Source: Aurantibrevibacter litoralis (GTDB lineage: Bacteria; Bacteroidota; Bacteroidia; Flavobacteriales; Flavobacteriaceae). Taken from it: DNA of 64,000 nucleotides. The stretch lies in assembly GCF_034651555.1 (NCBI RefSeq), contig NZ_JAYEEQ010000015.1:23699-87698 (forward strand). The letters run 5' to 3'. Under the pieces are notes generated by a model, which was given only the letters and a program-made list of their open reading frames with translations, made no database searches and was not told where the DNA came from. A program made the position numbers and the translations under genes. Positions 33,735 to 42,357 of the stretch are shown here, one piece after another (position 1 is the stretch's first letter; every line of letters begins with the position of its first letter).

Positions 33735-33776
33735 AAAAGTCACGTCTCATTATGCATTGAGACGTGACTTCCTTAC
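33735..33776 (-). terminator. Terminator after rpmE2
   Basis: Perfect stem AAGTCACGTCTCA / TGAGACGTGACTT, followed on the minus strand by a run of T. Placed between the L31 gene and the GlmU-family gene. Confidence 0.88.
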
Positions 33777-33794
33777 GATTTTTTATACAAAAAA

Positions 33795-34046
33795 CTACTT
33801 TTCGAATTTCTTGTACTTGTTCTTAAATTTATCAATTCTACCAGCCGTATCAACCAATTTAGATTTTCCGGTATAAAAAGGGTGCGATGTTCTTGAAATC
33901 TCCAGTTTTACCACAGGATAGCTTACCCCATCCACTTCTATTGTCTCTTTTGTATCTGCGGTGGATTTTGTAATGAAAACGTCTTCATTAGACATGTCCT
34001 TAAAAGCCACTAATCTATAATTATCCGGGTGTATACCTTTTCTCAT
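33795..34046 (-). CDS. rpmE2: 50S ribosomal protein L31 type B
   Basis: 83 residues. Starts MRKGIHPDNYRLVAFKDMSN, contains TRSTADTKE-like FITKSTADTKETIEVDG, then SHPFYTGKSKLVDTAGRIDKFKNKYKKF. The zinc-ribbon cysteines of type A L31 are absent, as expected for type B, the zinc-independent form. Followed by a strong terminator, so expressed mainly alone. Confidence 0.97.
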   Translation of the reverse strand: MRKGIHPDNYRLVAFKDMSNEDVFITKSTADTKETIEVDGVSYPVVKLEISRTSHPFYTGKSKLVDTAGRIDKFKNKYKKFEK

Positions 34047-34214
34047 GATGCTGCGCTAAAAAATTCAATTATTTTAAGGCTGCAAATTTAACTATTTTTG
34101 ACTAAACTGCAATTTTATCACCCAAAAAATATAAAGAAAAAATCACTATCTTTTTTGTAACAAAAAAAAGCAAACTACTACATATATGATAACCAACTTT
34201 AAACCTCTGTAAAA

Positions 34215-34739
34215 ATGGAAGAAAATCAACCAAAAACCGGAAAATTTGCGCTTACTTTTGGGCTCCTGTTAGGCGGGCTACAAGTGATATTTGGTCTCAT
34301 GCTTTACTCCATGGACCTCCACTATCAAGGCGGTATGTCTGTAATTGTGGTAAGTATCATAATGTCTTTGGTCTTAATTATCTTGGGACTCCTTCAATTT
34401 AAGAAAGCGAATACGGGTCTTCTTAGCTTTGGCCAGGCATTAAAAATTGGCGTAGGCATCTGTCTTATAGGCGGTATTATTGGTCTAATCTACAATGAAC
34501 TAGTTATGTCTGTCATTGATCCCGATACCCTAACCAAAGCTTTGGAATATCAAAAAGGACAACTTTTAGAAACCACCAAATTAACTAGCGAACAAATTGA
34601 TGCCCAATTAGAAATGGGTAAAAAATTCTCAACACCATTGATTCGCTTTACTTTAGGTACGCTGTTTAGTATCATTCTTGGATTTTTGTTAACTCTAATT
34701 CCTGCTTTGGTGCTTAAAAAGTCAGAAAATCTTAACTAA
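34215..34739 (+). CDS. DUF4199 membrane protein
   Basis: 174 residues with four hydrophobic segments (about 10-30, 42-61, 74-94, 146-168) and a charged linker (EYQKGQLLETTKLTSEQIDAQLEM) between the third and fourth. This pattern and the neighbouring family 2 glycosyltransferase are characteristic of the Bacteroidota DUF4199 family. Function unknown. A separate -7 box precedes the glycosyltransferase gene 35 bp downstream. Confidence 0.82.
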   Translation: MEENQPKTGKFALTFGLLLGGLQVIFGLMLYSMDLHYQGGMSVIVVSIIMSLVLIILGLLQFKKANTGLLSFGQALKIGVGICLIGGIIGLIYNELVMSVIDPDTLTKALEYQKGQLLETTKLTSEQIDAQLEMGKKFSTPLIRFTLGTLFSIILGFLLTLIPALVLKKSENLN

Positions 34740-34743
34740 TTTG

Positions 34744-34751
34744 TACTTTTG
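34744..34751 (+). promoter_or_regulatory. -7 promoter box for glycosyltransferase gene
   Basis: TACTTTTG exact TAnnTTTG match, 23 bp before the ATG at 34775 and just after the DUF4199 stop. Confidence 0.5.
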
Positions 34752-34774
34752 AAAAGATTTATCAGAAGTATTCC

Positions 34775-35743
34775 ATGCATTTATCTATTGTAATACCCTT
34801 ATTAAACGAGGAAGAATCGCTTAAAGAGCTGCATGATTGGATTGTATCGGTGATGCAATCCAATCATTTTTTTTACGAAATTCTTTTCATTGATGATGGT
34901 AGCACAGACAATTCTTGGGGTGTAATTACTTCGCTATCCGAAGCCAATAAAAACGTAAAAGGCATTCGTTTTCTTAAAAATTATGGCAAATCGCAAGCAT
35001 TACACGCCGGCTTTAAAGCCGCTATAGGCGATGTTGTTATTACAATGGATGCCGATTTGCAGGACAATCCTGAAGAAATTCCCGAGCTGTATCGATTAAT
35101 AAAAGACGAACACTATGATTTGGTTTCGGGCTGGAAAAAGAAACGGTACGACGCCACACTGTCTAAAAATCTACCTTCCAAGCTTTTTAACTGGGCTGCC
35201 CGAAAAACTTCGGGAGTACCGCTGCACGATTTTAATTGCGGTTTAAAAGCTTTTAAAAAAGAGGTCATAAAAACGATTGAAGTTTCTGGCGAAATGCATC
35301 GGTATATTCCGGTATTGGCTAAAAGCGCCGGTTTTTCCAAAATAGAAGAAAAAGTAGTGCAACACCAAGCGCGGAAATACGGTAAAACCAAATTTGGCAT
35401 GGATCGATTTATCAATGGCTTTTTAGATCTTATTACCATTTGGTTTCTCTCAACTTTTGGAAAAAGACCCATGCACCTTTTCGGAGCCTTAGGCATTCTC
35501 ATGTTTGTAGTGGGTTTCGGACTTACCCTTTATTTAGGTATCGATAAGCTTTTCTTGCATCCCACCGCCCGATTATTAACAGACCGTCCTCATTTTTTTA
35601 TTGCCCTTACCGCCATGCTTATAGGCACACAACTATTTTTAGCAGGCTTTTTGGGCGAAATTTTAGTGCGTTCCCGAAAAGATGAAAATCGATATATCAT
35701 TAAGGATCAAATTGATGCACATAAAAATGAATTCGTCGTATAA
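34775..35743 (+). CDS. Family 2 glycosyltransferase with C-terminal membrane helices
   Basis: 322 residues. GT2 GT-A domain: LSIVIPLLNEEESLKELHDWI, FIDDGSTDNSW, VVITMDADLQDNPEEI (metal-binding DxD), then QHQARKYGKTKFGM. Two transmembrane helices follow (about 228-255 and 275-300). The layout matches polyprenyl-phosphate sugar transferases (DPM1/ArnC/GtrB type), so it probably loads a sugar onto undecaprenyl phosphate at the inner membrane; the sugar is unknown. Confidence 0.88.
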   Translation: MHLSIVIPLLNEEESLKELHDWIVSVMQSNHFFYEILFIDDGSTDNSWGVITSLSEANKNVKGIRFLKNYGKSQALHAGFKAAIGDVVITMDADLQDNPEEIPELYRLIKDEHYDLVSGWKKKRYDATLSKNLPSKLFNWAARKTSGVPLHDFNCGLKAFKKEVIKTIEVSGEMHRYIPVLAKSAGFSKIEEKVVQHQARKYGKTKFGMDRFINGFLDLITIWFLSTFGKRPMHLFGALGILMFVVGFGLTLYLGIDKLFLHPTARLLTDRPHFFIALTAMLIGTQLFLAGFLGEILVRSRKDENRYIIKDQIDAHKNEFVV

Positions 35744-35766
35744 TTTTAAAAACAAAACTATACTTT

Positions 35767-37476
35767 ATGGATGAGTTGCTATCCAAAGCCCAAAGTTGGC
35801 TTACAGACATTTTCGACAAAGAGACACAAAACGAAGTGGCGGCATTACTTAACGGAAATCCGGAAGAGCTAAAAGATCGCTTTTTTAAGGATTTAGAGTT
35901 TGGTACCGGTGGTATGCGTGGCATTATGGGGGTTGGCACCAACAGAATTAATAAATACACGCTAGGAAAAAGCACACAAGGTCTTAGCAATTATCTTAAT
36001 AAAGTAAATGCCGGGGAACCCATCAAGGTGGTCATTGCGTACGATTGTAGGCACAATAGCAATACGTTAGCCAAAATTGTGGCCAATGTGTTCTCGGCCA
36101 ACGGCATTCAGGTATTTCTGTTTTCAGAATTACGAACCACTCCCGCCTTGTCTTTTGCGGTACGCGATCTCAATTGCCATGCCGGTATTGTACTAACTGC
36201 CTCTCATAATCCGCCAGAATACAATGGGTATAAAGTATATTGGACAGATGGCGGACAGATAGTGCCCCCACAAGACGGAGAAATCATATCAGAAATAAAC
36301 AACCTGCACTTTAAGGATGTAAAATTTAACCCGAATGCCGATTTAATTACACTCATAGATAAAGAAGCTGATGCGTCATTTATAACTACTTCCGTAAAAA
36401 ATGGCAGTTTCAATGCCCCCGGAAAAGAAAATTTTAAAATTGTGTTTACTTCGCTTCACGGCACTTCCATTACTGCCGTGCCCGAAGTGCTCCAAAAAGC
36501 CGGCTATACCCATGTAACTATTATTGAAGAGCAGGCTAAGCCAGATGGCAATTTCCCGACAGTAATCTCTCCCAATCCCGAAGAACCGGAAGCCTTGGAA
36601 ATAGCTATTAAAAAAGCAGAGGAAATAGGAGCCGATATGGTTATAGGTACAGACCCGGACGGAGATCGTCTCGGTATTGCCGTGCGGAACCTAGACGGAG
36701 ATATGGAGTTGCTTAATGGCAACCAAACCATGGTACTGATGACCCGATTTTTATTGGAAGAACAACAAAAAAAAGGGTTTCAGGGTAACGAATTTATCGC
36801 ATCAACCATAGTTTCTACGCCCATGATGGCTCGTTTGGCCGAAGCCTACGGTGTAGCTTATAAATCTGCATTAACCGGATTTAAATGGATTGCCAAAATG
36901 GTAAAAGATTTTCCGGAACAACGATTTATTGGGGGAGGCGAAGAAAGTTTTGGCTATATGGTGGGCGATTTTGTGCGCGATAAAGACGCTGTTACAGCTA
37001 CCCTGTTGGCCTGCGAAATTGGGGCAAGTGCAAAAGCACGCGGAAGTTCGTTTTACCAGGATTTAATAGACTGTTATGTGGATTTTGGTTTTTATAAAGA
37101 AAAGTTGATTTCCCTTACCAAAAAAGGAATAAGTGGCGCAGCGGATATTAAACAAATGATGATCGATTTTAAGGAAAATCCGGTAAAAACTATTGACGGT
37201 TCTAAGGTGGTAGTGGTAGAAGACTATAATACGGCTACATCAACAAACCTTCTTACAGGAGCTATTAGTCCCATCCACTTACCTAAATCTAACGTGATCA
37301 TATTGGTTACCGAAGATGGCACCCGAATGGCCGCTCGTCCTAGCGGAACAGAACCCAAAATAAAATTTTATTTCAGTATCAATGCGCCGCTACATACACG
37401 AGAAAATTTTAAAAAAGTAGCTGCTGAGTTGGATGCCAAAATAGACAGAATCCTCAGTGAACTCAAATTAAATTAA
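35767..37476 (+). CDS. phosphohexomutase (phosphoglucomutase/phosphomannomutase family)
   Basis: 569 residues, alpha-D-phosphohexomutase family, interconverting sugar 1- and 6-phosphates. Catalytic Ser loop LTASHNPPEYNGYKVYW (about 139-155), metal loop GTDPDGDRLG (about 296-305), sugar-specificity loop GGGEESFGYM and phosphate-binding RPSGTEPKIKFY. The length is that of the PgcA/PGM2-like phosphoglucomutases. Its stop overlaps the next gene's ATG by one base (TAATG), so the two are one transcription unit. Confidence 0.93.
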   Translation: MDELLSKAQSWLTDIFDKETQNEVAALLNGNPEELKDRFFKDLEFGTGGMRGIMGVGTNRINKYTLGKSTQGLSNYLNKVNAGEPIKVVIAYDCRHNSNTLAKIVANVFSANGIQVFLFSELRTTPALSFAVRDLNCHAGIVLTASHNPPEYNGYKVYWTDGGQIVPPQDGEIISEINNLHFKDVKFNPNADLITLIDKEADASFITTSVKNGSFNAPGKENFKIVFTSLHGTSITAVPEVLQKAGYTHVTIIEEQAKPDGNFPTVISPNPEEPEALEIAIKKAEEIGADMVIGTDPDGDRLGIAVRNLDGDMELLNGNQTMVLMTRFLLEEQQKKGFQGNEFIASTIVSTPMMARLAEAYGVAYKSALTGFKWIAKMVKDFPEQRFIGGGEESFGYMVGDFVRDKDAVTATLLACEIGASAKARGSSFYQDLIDCYVDFGFYKEKLISLTKKGISGAADIKQMMIDFKENPVKTIDGSKVVVVEDYNTATSTNLLTGAISPIHLPKSNVIILVTEDGTRMAARPSGTEPKIKFYFSINAPLHTRENFKKVAAELDAKIDRILSELKLN

Positions 37477-39299
37477 TGAATTATTTTAAGAAGATTCTTC
37501 GTTTTGCCAAACCTTATAAAAAATACGGTTATCTCAATATTTTTTTTAACATTCTATACGCCCTTTTTAGTTCCTTGTCTTTTGCAGCCTTGATCCCGAT
37601 GCTCGACGTCCTTTTTGATCAATCTAAAAAAGTCTTTCAAGCACCTGAGTACACTTCCCTAGGGCACATAAAAGACTATCTGCAAGACTATGCCAGTTTC
37701 TTGGTAACCTCCTATGCGGCAGACGATGAAATGAAGGCGTTGGTTTTGGTTATAAGTTTGGTGTTGGCGCTGTTTCTCTTAAAAAACATTTTCAATTATT
37801 TGGCCATGTATTTTATCACCTTTTTGCGTAATGGCGTTCTAAAGGATATCCGAAATGGGATGTACCAAAAAATGGTAACATTGCCATTATCCTTTTATTC
37901 GGAGAAAAGGAAAGGTGATGTTATTGCCCGTATTACATCGGATGTATTAGAAATTCAACATTCCTTTTTGTCTGTCTTAGAGCTTATTGTACGCGAACCC
38001 TTAACTATATTGTTCACGATTATTATTATGTTTGGGATAAGCGCAAAACTAACCTTCTTTGTTTTTATTTTTATTCCTTTGGCCGGTATGGCCATTTCCC
38101 GCATCGGAAAATCGTTGAAAAAAAAATCGGATCGGGTACAGAAAGAACAGGGCGAATTTTTGTCTATCGTAGAGGAAACAATAGGTGGGCTTAGGGTGGT
38201 AAAAGCATTTAATGCAGAGTCTAAATTTTATAACACCTTTAGAATTTCTACTCAAAGATTCTTTCGATTTTCAAATAAATTACTTAACCGTCAAAATTTA
38301 GCTTCACCGGTAGGAGAATTTCTGGGCATCTTAGTTATTGGAGTCTTATTGTGGTTTGGCGGTAAAATGGTTTTGGTTGACAAGACTTTGGATCCGTCCT
38401 CCTTTATTGCCTATATGGCATTGGCATACAATATTTTAACCCCTGCAAAAGCGATCAGCAAAGCCTCTTACGGTGTTAAAAAAGGGAATGCGGCAGCCGA
38501 AAGAGTGTTGGAAATTCTTGAAACTGAAAACCCCATTGTAGAAAAAGAAAATGCCTTGGTAAAACCCGATTTCACTTCAGATATACAACTAACGCAGGTT
38601 TCCTTTAAGTATGAAGATGAATTTGTATTGAAAAACTTTAACCTCACCATTCCCAAAGGACAGGCAGTCGCGTTGGTAGGTCAATCGGGCAGTGGAAAAA
38701 GTACCATTGCCAACCTCGTGACTCGGTTCTACGATGTTACCGAAGGGCAGATTTCGGTAGATGGCATACCTATTAAAGACCTCACCAAAAAATCGCTCCG
38801 TAATTTAATTGGGCTAGTTACCCAAGATTCTATCCTGTTTAATGACTCGGTGCACCAAAACATTGCCCTTGGCAAGGAAAATGCTACAGAAGAAGAAGTT
38901 GTAGCGGCAGCAAAGATTGCCAACGCCCACGATTTCATTTTGGAATTACCGCAAGGATATCATACCAATATAGGAGATATGGGCAATAAACTGAGTGGCG
39001 GCCAAAAACAACGTTTGGCAATTGCACGTGCGGTCCTAAAAAATCCGCCCATTATGATATTAGATGAAGCCACATCGGCTTTAGACACAGAAAGTGAACG
39101 ATTAGTGCAAGATGCACTGGAAAATATGATGAAAAACCGCACGTCTATCATCATTGCCCACCGCCTTTCTACCATACAAAATGCCCACACCATCGTAGTA
39201 CTTCAAAAGGGCGAAATCGTAGAACAAGGATCCCATACCCAGTTATTAGCGGCTAACGGAGTGTATAAAAAACTGGTGACCATGCAGTCCCTAGAATAA
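37476..39299 (+). CDS. MsbA-like ABC exporter (fused permease-ATPase)
   Basis: 607 residues: six-helix type I exporter domain (about 1-320) followed by a nucleotide-binding domain with Walker A GQSGSGKST, Q-loop VTQDSILF, signature LSGGQKQR, Walker B IMILDEATSALD and H-loop IIIAHRLST. Acts as a homodimer in the inner membrane. MsbA/lipid A or another lipid/drug substrate is possible; sequence alone cannot decide. Translationally coupled to the mutase upstream. Confidence 0.92.
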   Translation: MNYFKKILRFAKPYKKYGYLNIFFNILYALFSSLSFAALIPMLDVLFDQSKKVFQAPEYTSLGHIKDYLQDYASFLVTSYAADDEMKALVLVISLVLALFLLKNIFNYLAMYFITFLRNGVLKDIRNGMYQKMVTLPLSFYSEKRKGDVIARITSDVLEIQHSFLSVLELIVREPLTILFTIIIMFGISAKLTFFVFIFIPLAGMAISRIGKSLKKKSDRVQKEQGEFLSIVEETIGGLRVVKAFNAESKFYNTFRISTQRFFRFSNKLLNRQNLASPVGEFLGILVIGVLLWFGGKMVLVDKTLDPSSFIAYMALAYNILTPAKAISKASYGVKKGNAAAERVLEILETENPIVEKENALVKPDFTSDIQLTQVSFKYEDEFVLKNFNLTIPKGQAVALVGQSGSGKSTIANLVTRFYDVTEGQISVDGIPIKDLTKKSLRNLIGLVTQDSILFNDSVHQNIALGKENATEEEVVAAAKIANAHDFILELPQGYHTNIGDMGNKLSGGQKQRLAIARAVLKNPPIMILDEATSALDTESERLVQDALENMMKNRTSIIIAHRLSTIQNAHTIVVLQKGEIVEQGSHTQLLAANGVYKKLVTMQSLE

Positions 39300-39309
39300 T
39301 ACCGAAACA

Positions 39310-39332
39310 CCCATTTTAAAAATGTTTTTTTA
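39310..39332 (+). terminator. Weak terminator after the ABC exporter gene
   Basis: CATTTT-A-AAAATG hairpin followed by seven T, 10 bp after the stop. Confidence 0.5.
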
Positions 39333-39367
39333 GGCCTTTTGTCTCCTATGAACCGAACCTTCAATTT

Positions 39368-39489
39368 TGCACGGTCATTTCATGGACACCTTTTTAACAA
39401 CGAATCAACATAAACCAACTGAGGTATCGTAGTGCCGCCAATACCAAAAAACCGTGCATTGGATAGGTATTGTTTTGAGCTGTGTCCAT
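39368..39489. other. Interleaved inverted repeats, candidate pseudoknot
   Basis: Three perfect inverted repeats interlock in a 122-bp gene-free stretch: TGCACGGT (39368-39375) with ACCGTGCA (39451-39458); ATGGACAC (39382-39389) with GTGTCCAT (39482-39489); CAATACC (39439-39445) with GGTATTG (39466-39472). The third makes a hairpin inside the second, and its loop holds the partner of the first, so as RNA this would be a loop-to-5'-tail pseudoknot. It lies upstream of the sigma promoter. Transcription and role unknown. Confidence 0.5.
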
Positions 39490-39537
39490 AGTAAAGATCA
39501 TTTTTAAATATAACCCTCTGGTTAAACCTTTTTCCCT

Positions 39538-39545
39538 TAATTTTG
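39538..39545 (+). promoter_or_regulatory. -7 promoter box for ECF sigma operon
   Basis: TAATTTTG, exact TAnnTTTG, 29 bp before the TTG start at 39575. Confidence 0.5.
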
Positions 39546-39574
39546 TCTAATCCATTGAAAGCAAGGAAAATATT

Positions 39575-40117
39575 TTGATTGCAGAAGAAACCTTAGTTCG
39601 TCAACTACAGCAAAAGGAAACACAGTCTAAAGCCTTTAAAATCCTTATTGACACCTATAAGGAAAAATTGTATTGGCATATTCGCAGAATTGTGTTAGAT
39701 CACGATGACACCGATGACGTATTACAAAACACTTTTATTAAAGTCCTCGGTAATATTGACGGCTTTAAGGGTAACAGCAAGCTGTATTCTTGGATGTACC
39801 GCATCGCCACAAATGAATCTTTAACATTTTTGCAGTCCAAATCCAAAAAAATGGGTATTAGTAGTGAAGAACTACAGTCCAAACTGGTAGGAAATTTACG
39901 AAGTGATGTCTATTTTGATGGTGATGAAATTCAGTTAAAACTACAAATGGCCATAGCTACGCTTCCGGAAAAGCAAAAGCTGGTATTTAATATGAAATAT
40001 TTTCAGGAACTAAAATATGAGGAAATTTCCGATATTTTGGATGTTACTGTAGGTGGATTAAAAGCCTCCTATCATCTTGCAGCAAAAAAAATAGAAGCTT
40101 TCTTGCTAGCGCATTAA
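39575..40117 (+). CDS. ECF RNA polymerase sigma factor
   Basis: 180 residues; region 2 (VLDHDDTDDVLQNTFIKVLGNIDGFKGNSKLYSWMYRIATNESL, about 43-88) and region 4 (TLPEKQKLVFNMKYFQELKYEEISDILDVTVGGLKASYHLAAKKI, about 130-175). The start is TTG; no ATG occurs in frame nearby. It heads a three-gene unit with an anti-sigma-like membrane protein and a Spy/CpxP-like periplasmic protein, a common flavobacterial envelope-sensing arrangement. Confidence 0.9.
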   Translation: MIAEETLVRQLQQKETQSKAFKILIDTYKEKLYWHIRRIVLDHDDTDDVLQNTFIKVLGNIDGFKGNSKLYSWMYRIATNESLTFLQSKSKKMGISSEELQSKLVGNLRSDVYFDGDEIQLKLQMAIATLPEKQKLVFNMKYFQELKYEEISDILDVTVGGLKASYHLAAKKIEAFLLAH

Positions 40118-40150
40118 ACCTTTTAAGATATTGATAGTCAAAGTATAGAT

Positions 40151-40666
40151 ATGAAAAAATTGCAATCAAAAAACGGTTTTAAAATCCCGGAGGGGTATTT
40201 TGAAAATGTCTCCGAGCGAATTTTACATACCATAGAACACACCGCACAGGAAAAACCCAATGAAGGCTTTAAAGTGCCTGCAAATTATTTTGATCACCTG
40301 GATCAGCGCATTCTTAAAAGATTAGAACCCCCAAAAGGCAAGCTAATTACACATAATGCTTTTACAAAATACTATTATGCCGCAGTGGCCATTGCTGCCA
40401 TATTCCTAGTATTTTTTGGTTTAAATAAGAACCCAGTCCAAAATGCGATTTTTGACTTTGAAGATCTTTCCTTCTCAGATATTGAAACCTATTTTGAAAC
40501 CAATGAGTTTGGCTTTACAAGCTATGAAATTGCCGAAATGATCCCGGTGGATCAATTGGAAATCAATGATGTGTTAGTAAATGAACTACTACAAGAAAAC
40601 GTCATTGATTACTTATATAACAATACAGATAATTTTGAAGAATTTAATTTGGAAAACAATGACTAA
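40151..40666 (+). CDS. putative anti-sigma factor, single-pass membrane protein
   Basis: 171 residues. The N-terminal cytoplasmic part has a duplicated motif, FKIPEGYFENVSERIL (10-25) and FKVPANYFDHLDQRIL (42-57), then one transmembrane helix (about 79-97) and an acidic periplasmic tail with YFETNEFGFTSYEIAEM. The duplicated 'GF-x-P-x-x-YF' unit is frequent in flavobacterial proteins encoded after ECF sigma factors. Anti-sigma role is inferred from position. Overlaps the next gene by 8 bp. Confidence 0.7.
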   Translation: MKKLQSKNGFKIPEGYFENVSERILHTIEHTAQEKPNEGFKVPANYFDHLDQRILKRLEPPKGKLITHNAFTKYYYAAVAIAAIFLVFFGLNKNPVQNAIFDFEDLSFSDIETYFETNEFGFTSYEIAEMIPVDQLEINDVLVNELLQENVIDYLYNNTDNFEEFNLENND

Positions 40667-41108
40667 GTACATTAAAATTGGGATAACCCTCGTAATGGTT
40701 TTTAGTTTTTCGTTCGCTTTTGGTCAACATAACCCTGACTGGGACAAAATAAAAACCTTGAAAGTAGCATTTTTTACCGAACAATTGGATTTGTCCAGTA
40801 AAGAAGCAGAGCTATTTTGGCCGCTGTATAATAAATACGAAGAAGAACGCCATACAATACGCAAACGAGAATGGAGAGAAGTACGAGATAAATTGAAGGA
40901 CATGAGTGGTATCTCAGAAAAACAGGCCAACGTATTATTAACTAAATATTTAGCCATAGAAGAAGAGCAAGAAGAATTGGACAAGGCATTTTTGCTAAAG
41001 CTAAGTAACGTACTTTCGTCTCGAAAGACCGTGCTTCTATTGCGTGCAGAAGAAGACTTTAAACGGCAATTAATTCGGCAATCGCACCAAAAAAGATCCA
41101 ACGATTAG
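40659..41108 (+). CDS. Periplasmic Spy/CpxP-like 'sensor of ECF-type sigma factor'
   Basis: 149 residues from the ATG at 40659, which places a signal peptide (MTKYIKIGITLVMVFSFSFAFGQ) at the N-terminus. The mature protein is helical: KVAFFTEQLDLSSKEAELFWPLYNKYEEERHTIRKREWREVRDK with LSSKEAELFWPLY resembling the LTxxQ-type helix of CpxP/Spy-like stress sensors. Annotated in related genomes as sensor of ECF-type sigma factor. Probably part of an envelope-stress circuit with the two upstream genes. Confidence 0.8.
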   Translation: MTKYIKIGITLVMVFSFSFAFGQHNPDWDKIKTLKVAFFTEQLDLSSKEAELFWPLYNKYEEERHTIRKREWREVRDKLKDMSGISEKQANVLLTKYLAIEEEQEELDKAFLLKLSNVLSSRKTVLLLRAEEDFKRQLIRQSHQKRSND

Positions 41109-41144
41109 CTTTAATTGTAACTACGCTACTTTGAAAAAATCCTT

Positions 41145-42176
41145 TTAGTCACGAAATATAAGCTTCGCAAAGCGATTTTTACCCGCAGCGTACGCCACGG
41201 AATCATTTAAAAATCGAAGGGTATAAAAGGATTCATCGGATAAGGTTTTCCAACTTTCACCTCCGTCATTAGAGTAAGAAATACCCGTAAACCCTACCGC
41301 AACCACATCCTTACCACCGGAATTAGGCACAAACTGAATACAACTTTTATAACCCGGATCCATGCCATCGGCAATAAGCTGCCAACTTTTTCCGCCGTCT
41401 ACAGTTATGGCTTTATTGGCGGTTTTGCCTTCTGGCTGCGTATAATCGCCGCCAATGAGTATGCCCAATTGTGCATCGTAGAAGTCCATGGCATAAATGC
41501 CTTGCGTATTTTTTTCGTGCGCAATGGGAGTTTGCACAGCCGTCCATGTTTCGCCCTTATCTTCTGACCGCAGCACACGGCCTTTGCTTGTAGCCATCCA
41601 AACGATGTTTCCAACGGACACAATATTACTGTTGCTCGCCGCAAAAGCCCCTTCGCCTTCCACCCCATCCGGTAAAGCCGTACAGGGCAATTTTCGCCAA
41701 GTAGCACCTCCATCCCTAGTCAAAATTACAGACAAACAGCCATTCATGCTATCGCCTACCGCAATGCCGTCGGTATCATTCATAAAATGCATCGCATCAT
41801 AAAAAACTTGGGGATCTTCTTCTTGGTACACCAATTCCATGTTGCCATAATCACCTGTTTTATAAAGTAAGGCAGGGTTGGCTATAGAAAGCATAAAAAA
41901 ATCGGTAGCGGTATGCGCCACAGCACGGAATTCAGGGGCACTACCGTCGTAAAGTTGCACATTGGTCTTTATGTTGTTTAATGCAAAATCTACCATCCCA
42001 TACGTGCCTTTATTAGCAGCAAAAGCCAAATTGCCTTCCATTACAGTAATAGCCCTGATACTAATAGAATCGGTATAAAGCACTTGCATCCCTACCGAAG
42101 TATAGTTGTGCGATGCCAACTTTTTATCACAGGAAAGAAAACAAAAACCACATATCGCAAAAAACCAATACCGCAT
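41145..42176 (-). CDS. Lipoprotein with BNR/YCF48-like beta-propeller repeats
   Basis: 343 residues from ATG at 42176, which starts a lipoprotein signal (MRYWFFAICGFCFLSC). The mature part has Asp-box motifs TRDGGATWRKL, SEDKGETWTAV, TVDGGKSWQLI and SNDGGESWKTL, one per propeller blade, as in sialidase-type and YCF48-like proteins. Related flavobacterial proteins are called oxidoreductase without good evidence; no cofactor motif is visible. Probably a surface or periplasmic propeller of unknown function. Confidence 0.8.
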   Translation of the reverse strand: MRYWFFAICGFCFLSCDKKLASHNYTSVGMQVLYTDSISIRAITVMEGNLAFAANKGTYGMVDFALNNIKTNVQLYDGSAPEFRAVAHTATDFFMLSIANPALLYKTGDYGNMELVYQEEDPQVFYDAMHFMNDTDGIAVGDSMNGCLSVILTRDGGATWRKLPCTALPDGVEGEGAFAASNSNIVSVGNIVWMATSKGRVLRSEDKGETWTAVQTPIAHEKNTQGIYAMDFYDAQLGILIGGDYTQPEGKTANKAITVDGGKSWQLIADGMDPGYKSCIQFVPNSGGKDVVAVGFTGISYSNDGGESWKTLSDESFYTLRFLNDSVAYAAGKNRFAKLIFRD

Positions 42177-42357
42177 GCCTATAAATTTTAACAAAAATAG
42201 ATAGAATCCTTTGTAAAGAGATACCTTTGCAACCTTAATTCTGAAATAAAAATCGGAATCCATAAAGTTGTTAACCCCATAACACCCTATTGAAATTCTA
42301 ATTACAGAATTTTGCAAAATCGGGCTATGAACCAATAAAAATCAATACAGATAGGCA

